Source: Glomus cerebriforme
Lineage: Eukaryota; Glomeromycota; Glomeromycetes; Glomerales; Glomeraceae
Direction: 5' to 3'
NCBI GenBank assembly: GCA_003550305.1
Contig: QKYT01000131.1
Location: forward strand, 7,985 to 20,763
DNA length: 12,779 bases
The notes beneath the pieces are model-generated. The model searched no databases. It saw nothing but the letters and a program-made list of their open reading frames with translations, and was not told where the DNA came from. Shown here one piece after another: positions 1 through 9,505 of the stretch (position 1 is the stretch's first letter; each line of letters opens with the position of its first letter). The translations under genes and the position numbers were made by a program.

Positions 1-254
1 AAAGATTTATTTCAGTTGCGAGTATGAAAATTACTGCAAATAACACGTGAAAAAATTGTGCAACAATCGTCACAATAATCCTTTGCTGCGCAAGTAAGAT
101 ATAAAATTTTTAACCAACCAATTATATCTGATATGGTGTGAGCGACTTTATCACCGCCTGATTATCTTTATTTTTTTTTTTTTTTTTTTTTCGCAAAATC
201 TCAAAAACCGGTTAAAATTTCTATATGGATCATTAAATTCGATCGCCAAGTCAT
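1..254. other. AT-rich flank upstream of the ATPase pseudogene
   Basis: No gene is seen here. The stretch contains a run of 21 T at 171-191 and otherwise mixed AT-rich sequence. It would hold the promoter of the pseudogene that begins at 255, but I see no convincing TATA box at a sensible distance. Confidence 0.5.
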
Positions 255-811
255 ATGAGAAATTCTAGGGCTGATTTGTTTCGTCCATCATTTTCAAGGA
301 CCTTTATGAATTCCACACCCAATAAAATTGAAACTTCTAATAATACTAAAAAATGGTCCCTCACCTTGCAAGAAAAATGGAAAACCTTATGGGATTTTTA
401 TTGACTAGTAGTTTGTTCTATATAGTGGGTGATAATATTTACGTTTGGTAGATAAAGCAATCTAACAAGCGATATATCAACAAAACCATGGAAGAGGGCA
501 CTAAACCAAATTTATCAAAGAACGAACCCATTCCTCGGCGCAAAATTGTAAACCGCCTCAAAGATATTTATCAACCAGGCGAAAACCCCATATTTTACCA
601 TGTTGTCTGTGGTCAATATGGGATTGGAAAGACAACATTGACTTCAAAGGTGGCAAGAGAAGTCGAAAAAGGTGTCATACTGTATATGTTGACATTCCTT
701 CTGACATTGAAGAATTTGGCGCATCATTTGGAAAAACGCTTAATTTCAAATTTGAAGATGATGTCTCATTTACTGCGAGAATGAAGCTGAAGTATTTCGG
801 TTATCCTACAG

Positions 812-890
812 GTAAGTTTGACATTATTGTCAGGTTTTATCATAACTTCTTTGTTTTTGACAACTAGTATCTTTTGATCCTAATTTTTAG
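812..890 (+). other. Intron 1 of the ATPase pseudogene
   Basis: GTAAGT donor at 812 and TTTTTAG acceptor ending at 890, 79 nt. Splicing joins g811 to ag to make a Glu codon, and the reading then continues as LKWKRALRAFRDASEVYK. This matches the frame of the second half of exon 1 exactly, which supports the intron despite decay elsewhere. Confidence 0.75.
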
Positions 891-1118
891 AGCTCAAGTG
901 GAAGAGAGCTTTGAGAGCTTTTAGGGATGCCTCAGAAGTGTATAAAGCAAAACATGGTAAACCATCAGTTATTATTTATGGCAACATTAGTCGTTTAGTT
1001 CACAAGAATCCGGAAATCATTGATATCCTTCAAGTTGATGCCAAAAATTATGCTGATAAAAGAATATATGTTGCTGTATTTATCAGCAGTGAAGGTTTAA
1101 TTCTGAGAAGAATGGAAT

Positions 1119-1182
1119 GTAAGTATTATTTTTTTATGCTCCTGAAAATAGTATTACTTATAGTTCATGTTTCTTCTCTTAG
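1119..1182 (+). other. Intron 2 of the ATPase pseudogene (frame-breaking)
   Basis: Strong GTAAGT donor at 1119 and a TTTCTTCTCTTAG acceptor ending at 1182 give a 64-nt intron. Removing 64 nt moves the downstream SAWSSARKPVMEIGDL reading out of frame and into a TGA at 1209. An in-frame alternative is a 45-nt intron ending at the TATAG at 1161-1163. Either the acceptor choice differs or one base has been gained or lost here. Confidence 0.5.
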
Positions 1183-1377
1183 TGCCTGGTCAAGTGCAAG
1201 AAAACCAGTGATGGAAATTGGCGATCTTAGCGAACAAGAGTCAAAGTTTCAACCATTTAAGAGAAGTAACAAAAAAGTTGAGGAGGAATGCAAATACTAT
1301 ATATAAATTAGTTGGCGGGCACATCATGGATCTAAAGTCTGTGACGGACAAAGTCCTAGCTGGACTACTCTTAGAAA

Positions 1378-1440
1378 GTAAGATTAACTTTATATCTGAA
1401 TCAAATGAATTTATGTAACTCCGCTTAGGATTAATTGCAG
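1378..1440 (+). other. Intron 3 of the ATPase pseudogene
   Basis: GTAAGA donor at 1378 and an ATTGCAG acceptor ending at 1440, 63 nt. It joins VLAGLLLE to IIKQHFLTEAEKKF in the same frame. A second possible acceptor, CTTAG ending at 1428, would add 12 nt in frame. Confidence 0.7.
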
Positions 1441-1721
1441 TTATTAAACAGCATTTCTTAACTGAAGCCGAGAAGAAATTTCGTTCTGCAAAGCTCCTTC
1501 CAAATGATCCATTTTACGAAAAAGGAGAGGGTATTATTAGTAAGTTGTTGAAATCTAAGGAGATTAGCTTTTTAGCATTTAAGAAACATTTCCATAAGGC
1601 TGAGGAATTAAATAAAGTATTGGAAAGCAACGTATTTGCATATCATCCAGAAACAATACAGTGACATTCCAATCTCAATTGATAGAATTTTATATTCGGG
1701 AAAACTCTGATATATTCAAAT

Positions 1722-1727
1722 AATAAA
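1722..1727 (+). promoter_or_regulatory. Poly(A) signal AATAAA of the ATPase pseudogene
   Basis: AATAAA overlaps the ancestral TAA stop at 1721-1723. The overlap with the recovered end of the reading frame supports that frame as the true 3' end. Confidence 0.45.
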
Positions 1728-3518
1728 GCTTATTTTGTCAGTCAGCAATGACATACTTTATTCGATGTACAATGTGTGCGAACTTTACTAATATTTTCAA
1801 ATATATTAAAACAATAGCAAAAATGGCAGAGAAGTAAGTGAAATTATGATGCTATCAAAGAGGGAGGGAGTACTGGATCCTAGGATCAAGTTATTTCTTC
1901 ACGTGCCTATCTACTTTCCTTTCATAATATAAATATATAGAAATTTCGATTTTAGTCAAGTTCCGAAAGAGAATTGAAATAATTTCAACCCTAAGGCATA
2001 AATTTGAAAGATTAGCAACTAAGGTAAAAAAAAAAAAAAAAAAAATATGCAATGCAATTATACTTATAGCCAAGATTGGCTAAATCCAAACACTAGTCCG
2101 AAACTAGTATCGAAATCCGAAACCCTAGGCGAAACTTTATATAGGCTGAAAGTCCGAAATTAACAAAAACATTTTTTTTTAATATATATTTATTTATTTT
2201 ATTACGGAAATATAGCATTTATTTATTTTGTAGACACTAACACATATACATATTTTATTAATTTGTATAACAAAATATTTTTTTCATTAAGTTAGAGCTT
2301 TTTCTTTTCTAAAAACTTACGTTGAGCTGAAACCTTTATTTTAAGGATTTTAAACTAGAAATTTAATTTTATAAAACCAAAATAACATTAATAGACTTCT
2401 AAAATGAGTTACGGAATTTAAATTTTATTAAAATAGGTTTTTTTTCTTTATTGTTTTTCTTTAATTTGATTATATAATAAATAACTGAAAATGTTTATTT
2501 AATGTAACTATGATAATTTGTAGCAATTCAAGAGGATTGCTTATAACTGCGGTGTGATAACAGAAAGAGTAAAGTTCCCTTGTCAATCGATCAATTTTTC
2601 TCAGCAGACAGTTTTATTCCTCCTAGTCACGATTACTAATAAATAAATATATAAAATAAATAATAAATGAAATAAAATAAATAATCATATACTGTTTAAC
2701 AAATAAAATCTTATCATAAATAAAGAAATTAATAAAAATTTTTCGTAACATTAACTTTAATAAGAGTACTAATGTATTTAATTATATACATATACATTTA
2801 GAAAATACACAAGCTTCATTTTAAGGAATTTATGCAACTGGCCACAATCACACTGTTTTTCATTTGTAAAAACAAAGAAAGAAAGAAATAGTCGATAATA
2901 AATTAAAAATGATGGTGGTTTTACTTGGTGTTGGAAAAAATAGATAATTAAAAAATTCTGGTCGTGAAAAAATGATAAAATCTATTAAATATATAGTATA
3001 TGAAATAATAGTAAGTCTTTTTAAATTTTTTCTTTAATTATTTTACTCAAGATGTAACTATTTGTATAGATGACGCAAATCTATCGCTTTAACTCCAGAA
3101 AATTTAAGAATTAAAAGATTATTATTATTTTTTCAAAGAGAAAATGAAGAACTGTAGCTTCGAAGTTAGGAATAATAGTTAGAAACCATTATACAACCTC
3201 ACATTACGTTATATAAGAACTTTTAACTTTCAAAATTTCGTGGGAATTTACATTTAGTAAAAATAAAATTTTTAACTTTAACGCATTGAATTAAACATAA
3301 TGATAAAATGATAAAATATATATATGTTTATTTAATAATGTTCATTGATGTAGATACTGTATTTAATGATAAAACTATAAAAATTAAAGTATCAAATCTG
3401 AAAATATAATATTTGATATATTTGATATTTAATAAAGTATAAAATAATTGTTTGTAAATATTCTAACATAATTTGTGCCAATAATACAAATTTGGAAATA
3501 GCTCATTATTAATAGAGC
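1728..3518. other. AT-rich spacer without a supportable gene
   Basis: No convincing coding sequence on either strand. It holds a run of 20 A at 2026-2045, a cluster of TCCGAAA-like repeats at 2097-2160, a 6-bp-stem hairpin at 2522-2541 (AGCAAT/ATTGCT, 8-nt loop), and AATA-rich low-complexity sequence at about 2636-2720. It lies between the 3' ends of the convergent ATPase pseudogene and RdRP gene, so both 3' untranslated regions should extend into it. Confidence 0.6.
2097..2161. repeat. Cluster of degenerate TCCGAAA repeats
   Basis: TCCGAAA occurs at 2097, 2116 and 2153, with the variants TCGAAA at 2110 and GCGAAA near 2130. ACTAGT occurs twice (2092 and 2103). Spacing is irregular, so this is a short scrambled repeat and not a clean tandem array. 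It may be a fragment of a dispersed genomic repeat. Confidence 0.4.
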
Positions 3519-6500
3519 TTATGAAATTTCTAATAATCTTCTCAATTTCTTAATATCGTCTTCAATATAGTCATTTATGTCATCGGATGGATATTGATTA
3601 TAATTGTTAACATTAATTTTGTTAATTACTGTTGGTTTTATTGGTTGCATAGATCGCCTTGGNTGCGTTGGTTGCGATGATTGTTGCATCGCAATTTCAC
3701 ATAAAATATCATCCACAATCCAAGGGAATGATATCATATTTTCACCTTCCGATTCAGATTGATGGTACGTTACATAGTACCAAGCGTAAGCTTTTGCTTT
3801 CCTTTGATATTTCATCAGATCATAAGCTTCCGGTGAAATAGTTGTTTCTTCATCGAAAAATTCTGAATCAAATAATTTTCGGTAACGTTTTCTTATTGGA
3901 ACCATTGCATCCATTACAGATTTTGCCACGTCTCGTGGTTTTTTCTTGTCAATTTTTGTAATGGTGTTTACAAAGTAACCACTGGTTACTTCATATTCAG
4001 TTATTATCCCATATTGGTTCATCAACCCTTTTATTTCTGCATCATATGCACGTTTGAGCACTCGTGCATTCTCTAAATATTCTTTATAACCTTCAACTTC
4101 TAACCTTGTATCAAAATTCGAATAAGTGTAAGGTTCATATTCCTCTTCTTTGATAGAACGGTACAAAGTACCGAGAACTTTTTTTGATTCATATGCAGGC
4201 TTATCAGGCTTCTCCATAAAATCTGGGAAGCATTTAGCCCTAAGTTCACTTGGAAAAACAGCTGGTATTCCTGTTTTGGGAAAATCTACGGCATCCGAGT
4301 GTAATTCTGCCAGACGTATGCAATGTTTGCTTAATGCACCTTCTTTATATAAATCTGCCTTTGCTAAATGAGCATTGGCGATTTTTCCGAGTTGGTCCGA
4401 AAATACATAATTCACGAAAAATTTCTTAATATCATTCATAGTTACTTGTTCAACCGCTTCTGGTTTTGGGGACTGATAATCCATTGGTTCATGTATTTGA
4501 TTCGGGATCAAACGCTCGTCATAAATTAACCTAATTAATATAATATATTTTTTAAAATTAATTTTCTTTAAAAATCATAAATAACGAGAATTATGTAAAA
4601 TTTAAATACTTACGTAAAGTCATCACCGTCTAGATCCCCTCCACTACATTGATTCGGGATATCGCGATTTCCAACTGCAGGAAATACCAATACATCCACC
4701 AGATCATTCAAAGCCTCACATTCCACAGCTTTGACGATTCGTACGTCCCCAGGATGAAAACATGGGTTACGGAACACAATACATGTTCCAGTAATTGTTT
4801 GCTTGNTAGATGAATTACAAGGGTCGCTCACGCGACAAAATACCTCATCTTCTTTTAAGGTATTNGTTTCGTCCAAAACGCCCATCAAGAACGTTCCTTT
4901 ATTAACACGAATTTTCGCCTTTTTCTTAAGGTCTTTTAACATCATAATTCGGAATAATGAAATCAAATTAACCAAATANGGATCTTTATGTCGTAAGAAC
5001 CCGGCTTTCACACGTTCCGCAAGAGACCTCGATATTCCATATTCGTCGACATTTTGTTGTAATACATGTATTGCCGTACTTTCGTTATCAAGAATTTTGT
5101 CCAATTCATTAACCTGATCATCTTTCATATCAATGAATACCTTATCAGGTATTCCTAATACTGATAATAACGTAATAGCCTGTCTATTAAGATAAGCTGG
5201 AATATATGAGGAACACCTTATAACTTCCAACACATTATGATTTGACGTAAATTTACGTTGACTATCACGTACTTGTATTTGATTTTCCTTTAAAGTACTT
5301 GACTGGCACAACACTCCTTTATACCCAGCCATTCTAAATTGAAAAGCACTAGGAATATTGTGTTTTAAATCTAACTTTTCGGCTATTTTTCTTGCTAATG
5401 AAGATGATATTTTTCCAATACCATCAGAAAATGTATAGCCATTCCTTTTTATGTCTGGAATCTCAACAATGTCATCAACAGGTAGGCGTTGAATTGCACG
5501 AGTGCTAGAAAAGCATTGCCCCATACGAGCAGCATATTTTGCAACAGTTTTCACATCCGAGAAATCTCCCATCCACTTTCTTATATCATTTGCTGTCAAA
5601 TCATCAGTTGACGCGAAAAACCAACAAGAATGATCCCTTAGTTGGCTAGATGAAAAAGCCAAGAATTCATAATGAATATTCCCAATTTTGATACCATTAT
5701 TTAAAGTATAAAAAATTCTATTGTATAAAGCATCATTATAATTTTCATTTGCATTTCCATTTGAGGAGCCAATTTTACTAGATGCTTCATCAGCAAAATG
5801 AACACGTAAAAAATTATCTTTTTTATCCTGAAAATGTCGAATAACGCGATTTGACGTTTCCATTGTTGGTGGTAACATGTACATGGTAGTAGGAGTTACT
5901 ACTATCTTGCGCATCATTGCGCAATAGGATGGTACATGATTTGGCTTTATTGAAACACCTTCAAGTTTACTTTTATGCATGAGTAAATCCGACATTGGAT
6001 CGTATATACGTTTTTTAGCCTCAAACATTTTTTCCAGAATATGTACAGCGTTTTGTGTAGGTAGACTTTTCAATAAATAAAAAAATTCATTACTGAGATT
6101 ATAATCGTGAATATAATTAAACGAAATATTGCATTCTACCATATATAAAACGTCGAAATGTAACATAGAGCGTGCCACATATTTGTTTAAATTTTCCCCT
6201 TTGACTATCCTTAGTGGTTTATTGAACTCGCCCGGTATTAAATTAAACTCTCTGGTTTTTTCAAGCATTTCATTGAAACGATAAAGTGCACCAGGCTTTT
6301 TGTTGATTTGGTTTAAGTCGAACACAATTCTATAGACCACCCACTTGCCCAATTGTTCACTATTATCGGGCATATGCGGTTGAAGAGGTCCTTTTCTTTC
6401 TCGTACGCCAATTCTCACCATACGTTTTAAGGATTGTTTTTTATCATCATATCCCCAAAACTTTGCAGGAAATTTGCTTGCTACAGTAATTGTTCGACGT

Positions 6501-6811
6501 TTAGTTCCTTGTTTTTCGATATAAATTTCACCGTTCATATCTTTAAATTCGATCTCCAATGAATATAAAATACCAACTTCAAACTCAACTTTTATGATAC
6601 GCTTTTGAAAATCGATAATAAAACATACATTATCAGTATATTTCATTTCAGAGACAAATGTATCTGATTGTAAATATACACCCATCTCCAAGCTTTCAGC
6701 TCTGATAACATATTTTTCATAAACGTTATTAGGTCGTCTATTCCTATTATTGTTCCGAACATTGTCAATATACTCATTACCGGGAAATGCAGATTCATAA
6801 TTAGGCGGCAT
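3519..6811 (-). CDS. Cellular RNA-dependent RNA polymerase (QDE-1/RDR family)
   Basis: Two exons, 6811-4614 and 4530-3519, encode 1069 aa. Family members copy single-stranded RNA into double-stranded RNA for Dicer in RNA silencing. Signatures in order: SSSQLRDHSCWFF (near 400), GYTFSDGIGK (about 456-465), FQFRMAGYKGVL (about 487-498), SYIPAYLNRQ (about 533-543), RNPCFHPGDVR (about 680-690), and the catalytic GGDLDGDDF with Asp726, Asp728 and Asp730. Exon 2 gives the conserved C-terminal part (LIYDERLIPN, AHLAKADLYKEGALS, ELHSDAVDFPKTG, KVLGTLYR), then a low-complexity tail rich in Gln, Ser, Pro and Asn. ATG 6811 is the first in-frame ATG after a TAA at 6829-6827 and sits in a good context (AAACCATGC). 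The length fits fungal RdRPs. Four isolated N lie inside the CDS; two are at fourfold-degenerate sites, so Pro611 and Thr649 are certain. The gene appears intact. Which RdRP paralogue it is cannot be told from sequence alone. Confidence 0.95.
4531..4613 (-). other. RdRP intron just after the catalytic motif
   Basis: On the minus strand, donor GTAAGT starts at 4613 and the acceptor ATTAG ends at 4531, 83 nt. It is a phase-2 intron: AC from exon 1 plus G from exon 2 makes Thr733. Splicing yields DGDDFTLIYDERLIPN, the expected RdRP continuation. If unspliced, ACG is followed at once by TAA (4612-4610), giving a 733-aa product without the C-terminal part. Confidence 0.92.
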
Positions 6812-6913
6812 GGTTTGTTTTATCTCTTATTATGATTTTCTTTCTTTTAGGTATTCAGCTGAAAGAAATAGAAATAGAAAATTTTAGTGAAAATTATTAA
6901 CGTTTAAGAGAGG

Positions 6914-6921
6914 TTTTTATA
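6914..6921 (-). promoter_or_regulatory. Putative TATA box of the RdRP gene
   Basis: TATAAAAA on the minus strand, about 103 nt upstream of the ATG at 6811. The F-box gene has a similar TATATAAAAAG at almost the same distance. This is position and motif evidence only, in AT-rich DNA. Confidence 0.35.
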
Positions 6922-7401
6922 GTGGATATTGTTACACCAATATTATTAATTATAAATTGGTTTTGTTTTCTTAAAATGTAAATATTTCCTGTGTAATGGT
7001 GAAGAAAATTTTCAAAAACAAAGAAAACTTATTATTTTAAATAATATTTCAATATAAAATTTTGCTTTTATGATATTAAATTTGAAGACAATTACCGGTC
7101 AGATTATAAGGAGGAAACTCTCCTTTAAATATATCTCACATTAGGCATTTTTGACGAAACTATTTATATATAAATCAAAAAAAAAATTTTTTGAACCAGT
7201 GAAAACTTCTTTAAAACAATTACAAAAACATAATTTGTTGAGTGGATGAAACTGAAGGGAAAAAAAATTTTTTTTTTTTTTTTTTATTGTTTGAGGTTCA
7301 TCATTTCAAACAAAAACAATTTCTTAACCGCATTAAGTATCAATGACCCAAACAATAACACTTGTATTGATCACATGGCTTTCACTGATTGGTGCATTCA
7401 T

Positions 7402-7423
7402 CCAATCAACCAATCAACCAATC
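7402..7423 (+). repeat. Short CCAATCAA tandem repeat
   Basis: About 2.75 copies of the 8-mer CCAATCAA. The upstream TGATTGG (7386-7392) pairs perfectly with CCAATCA at 7402-7408 across a 9-nt loop. It contains three CCAAT boxes, but no gene start nearby gives them a clear role. Confidence 0.5.
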
Positions 7424-7906
7424 GTCAAAAATACTTCTGGATAAATTATTCCGATACAGAAAGCCTCATATGTCACTATTTTGAGCAACATACAATAGTT
7501 TTTTTATTTTATTAGTTTAATTACATAAAAAAAAAAAAAATCTATTTTGAGTTAATATTAGATTAATTTTGGCATGCAGAATAATTAAATGTATTGTTTT
7601 ATTATTAACCTAAAAGACAGAGAACGGATCTGATGTCAGGTGAACCCGTTATTGTATTAATTCTTACCCCTGAAATTTACTTAAATAGAAAGGTCTTACC
7701 GTAATATTTTAATATGGAATGCACGTGATAATTTTATTTATATTTAATTGGCTGAAATAATTGTTTTTGTTTCCCAATTTTAAAATATGCATTACGTTAT
7801 TACGTTACATCAAAAAAAAGTATTGTGGTAGAACTTACCATATCGGTGTCTATTACTTTTGTATCAAAAACGTTTTTTTATTGGATCGGAAATGTCCTGG
7901 TCATTT

Positions 7907-7967
7907 GACTATTTAAAGGATTTGTCTAATCATTCAAATAGTCCATATGACTATTCCCTTTAAATAG
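7907..7967. repeat. Nested inverted repeats
   Basis: Outer arms CTATTTAAAGG (7909-7919) and CCTTTAAATAG (7957-7967) are perfect 11-bp complements. Inside them, AATAGTC (7937-7943) and GACTATT (7949-7955) form a second hairpin, and another GACTATT at 7907 can pair with the same AATAGTC. It could be a remnant of a small foldback element or a cis-acting site. No function is shown. Confidence 0.5.
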
Positions 7968-8127
7968 AATTTGAAGTCAAGACTGTGTTCTGGGTGATAA
8001 TCGTAACATAGCGAATATTCAAAACTATCATTTTGACAGATTAATTCCGTATTCCTGCCAGTGTTGCTTATTTTCAGATGTATACAGTAAATTCGTTCCT
8101 TCACCTTTTAATAAAATTGATATGTTA

Positions 8128-8265
8128 TCATGTGATTCTAATCGAAAAATAGAAACAAACCAAGCGTAAGAACTATAATACTACTCGGGTCATTAGTAGT
8201 TGAGTAATGAAATAACATTTCATTTGTCATTTGTCATTGATCATTTCAAGTCATTTACCGATAAT
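8128..8265 (+). repeat. Diverged direct duplication, copy A
   Basis: Shares a 24-nt identical block (8128-8151 with 9174-9197, starting TCATGTGATTCTAATCG) and then, in the same order, the identical 16-mer TCATTTCAAGTCATTT (8241-8256 with 9480-9495). Sequence between the blocks is weakly alignable. The colinear order suggests an old segmental duplication. Confidence 0.55.
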
Positions 8266-9173
8266 CATATATGTGCGCATAGAAAATTTTTACATTTGTA
8301 TCGACTTCATTCTTATAAAAAAAAAGTCGTTGTGTTTTTAAAAGTAAAAGAAAGAAGTAAAGCGATTTTTTCAGAAGCAGTCAAATTTATTGTAATGCAT
8401 TATACAGCCAAGATCCTCATAATTCTGGCTAAAATTGTTATAAAGCGAGCCAAATAATTTACAAACTTTAATAGTGGGCCTGAACTTGAGTATGTATGGG
8501 CGGAATTGCTCGGAGTTCTGTCTGCGTTACAGACGATTTAACCCTTGCTCATGAAATTAATGAAAAATAATTTTTAATGCGAAATATGTAAATATGAGTA
8601 ACCAAAATTATTTATACAAATCAGATTATTTTAGTCATATGCAAATATAATTACTTTCGTAAATCATATTAAGTCATAAGTAAATTTCCGGTTCCTAAAT
8701 AACATAATGTGTTTGTTATGACTAATAATTTGCCGTCGTTAAAGCAATAGATTTTGCGTTACAAAATTTTGAATATTTTGCATTTAATCTGACGTATGAC
8801 GTATCATACTTTGGTACAAAATATGAATTAAACTTATTTGTTACACATAAAATTACGAACTATGACACTAATATGACTCATCACGCTAATTTATTATTGT
8901 GAAATAAACGAGGAATAGTTGTAATCCTGATACTAATATTTCTTGTTATTTATTTATTTATTTTTTTTTTTTTTACGAGCGAACGATTTTTATAAGAATT
9001 AATAAAGCTATAAAGCTCTTCGTTTAATAACAGTTATCAACATTGTTAAGAAATGAACGAAAATCATGGAACTATGTTTTAAAATTGAAGTTTGTTGTAG
9101 TACTGTAATACATCCTTCATGATGTTAAATAAACTTAATTTGAAGAAAATTATAATTATTGACTGATATCTTG

Positions 9174-9505
9174 TCATGTGATTCTAATCGAAAAATAAAT
9201 GAAACCTAATGCAGGCCAGAATTATAGTACTGGCCAACATTACATTCGAATGATTCATGATACATCATTTGTGAGTCGGGTTACAGTGTATGATGCTTAA
9301 ATAGGAGTATAGATCAAATTACGTTACTTTTCAAGATAAATGGTATTTTGACGCGTGAAATTTTTTTCTCTCATGATAAAAACAATGACGATTGATTATA
9401 TTAGTATTACAGAATAATTAATTATTTGCTATACATGCGCTTTCAAAGAGTAAATCACTTTGAATCATTTGTTCATTTGTCATTTCAAGTCATTTGCTGA
9501 ACGCT
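9174..9505 (+). repeat. Diverged direct duplication, copy B
   Basis: Colinear partner of the copy at 8128-8265, sharing the 24-nt block at its start and the 16-mer at 9480-9495. The distance between blocks is about 190 nt longer here, so this copy gained sequence or the other lost it. A first-exon-like ATG and splice donor follow at 9553. Confidence 0.55.

Larger units (their letters stand above)
255..1723 (+). pseudogene. Decayed P-loop ATPase with N-terminal presequence and membrane segment
   Basis: Homologous reading can be followed from ATG 255 to TAA 1721-1723 through four exons (about 255-811, 891-1118, 1183-1377, 1441-1723). Exon 1 starts with an Arg/Ser-rich, acid-poor stretch (MRNSRADLFRPSFSRTF), then a hydrophobic segment (about 392-448), then a Walker A motif GQYGIGKT at 611-634. 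Exon 2 carries a Walker B-like strand (VIIYGN, near 970-987) and a sensor-like strand (YVAVFISSEG). Exon 3 has GGHIMDLKS, and exon 4 a charged helical C-terminus ending in IRENSDIFK. The frame breaks near 395, at TAG 449, near 680, at the 1118/1183 junction, near 1297 and near 1653, so no intact product is predicted. The family resembles STAND/AAA-like NTPases expanded in mycorrhizal fungi. The ATPase module of Crinkler-type effectors is an alternative. Only fragments (488-784, 911-1306) appear as open frames. Sequencing error could explain some breaks but hardly all. Confidence 0.75.

Noticed and set aside
1823..1840. ATGGCAGAGAA followed by GTAAGT, looking like a first exon
   Set aside because: Good start context and donor, but no acceptor or coding continuation that I could follow downstream.
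1891..2073. Minus-strand open frame with a poly-Phe run
   Set aside because: The Phe run is only the A20 tract read backwards. No domain, and the frame is short.
3659..5117. Plus-strand open frames inside the RdRP region (3659-3841, 4150-4371, 4803-5117)
   Set aside because: They are antisense shadows of the well-supported RdRP exons and have no recognisable features.
3519..6811. An integrated RNA virus polymerase
   Set aside because: The DLDGD motif, the FQFRMAGYKGVL and HPGDVR blocks and the intron are those of the cellular RNAi RdRP family, which is unrelated in fold to viral GDD polymerases.
7246..7515. Plus-strand open frame of 89 codons
   Set aside because: It runs through a T18 tract and a CCAATCAA tandem. 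Composition is low-complexity and no family is recognised.
8200..8457. Plus-strand open frame of 85 codons
   Set aside because: It begins at a TTG, overlaps the diverged duplication, and its Lys/Ile-rich product has no domain.
8470..8550. GC-richer patch with a GTCTG/CAGAC hairpin as a possible tRNA or other RNA gene
   Set aside because: No cloverleaf, no A or B box match and no T run at a suitable place.
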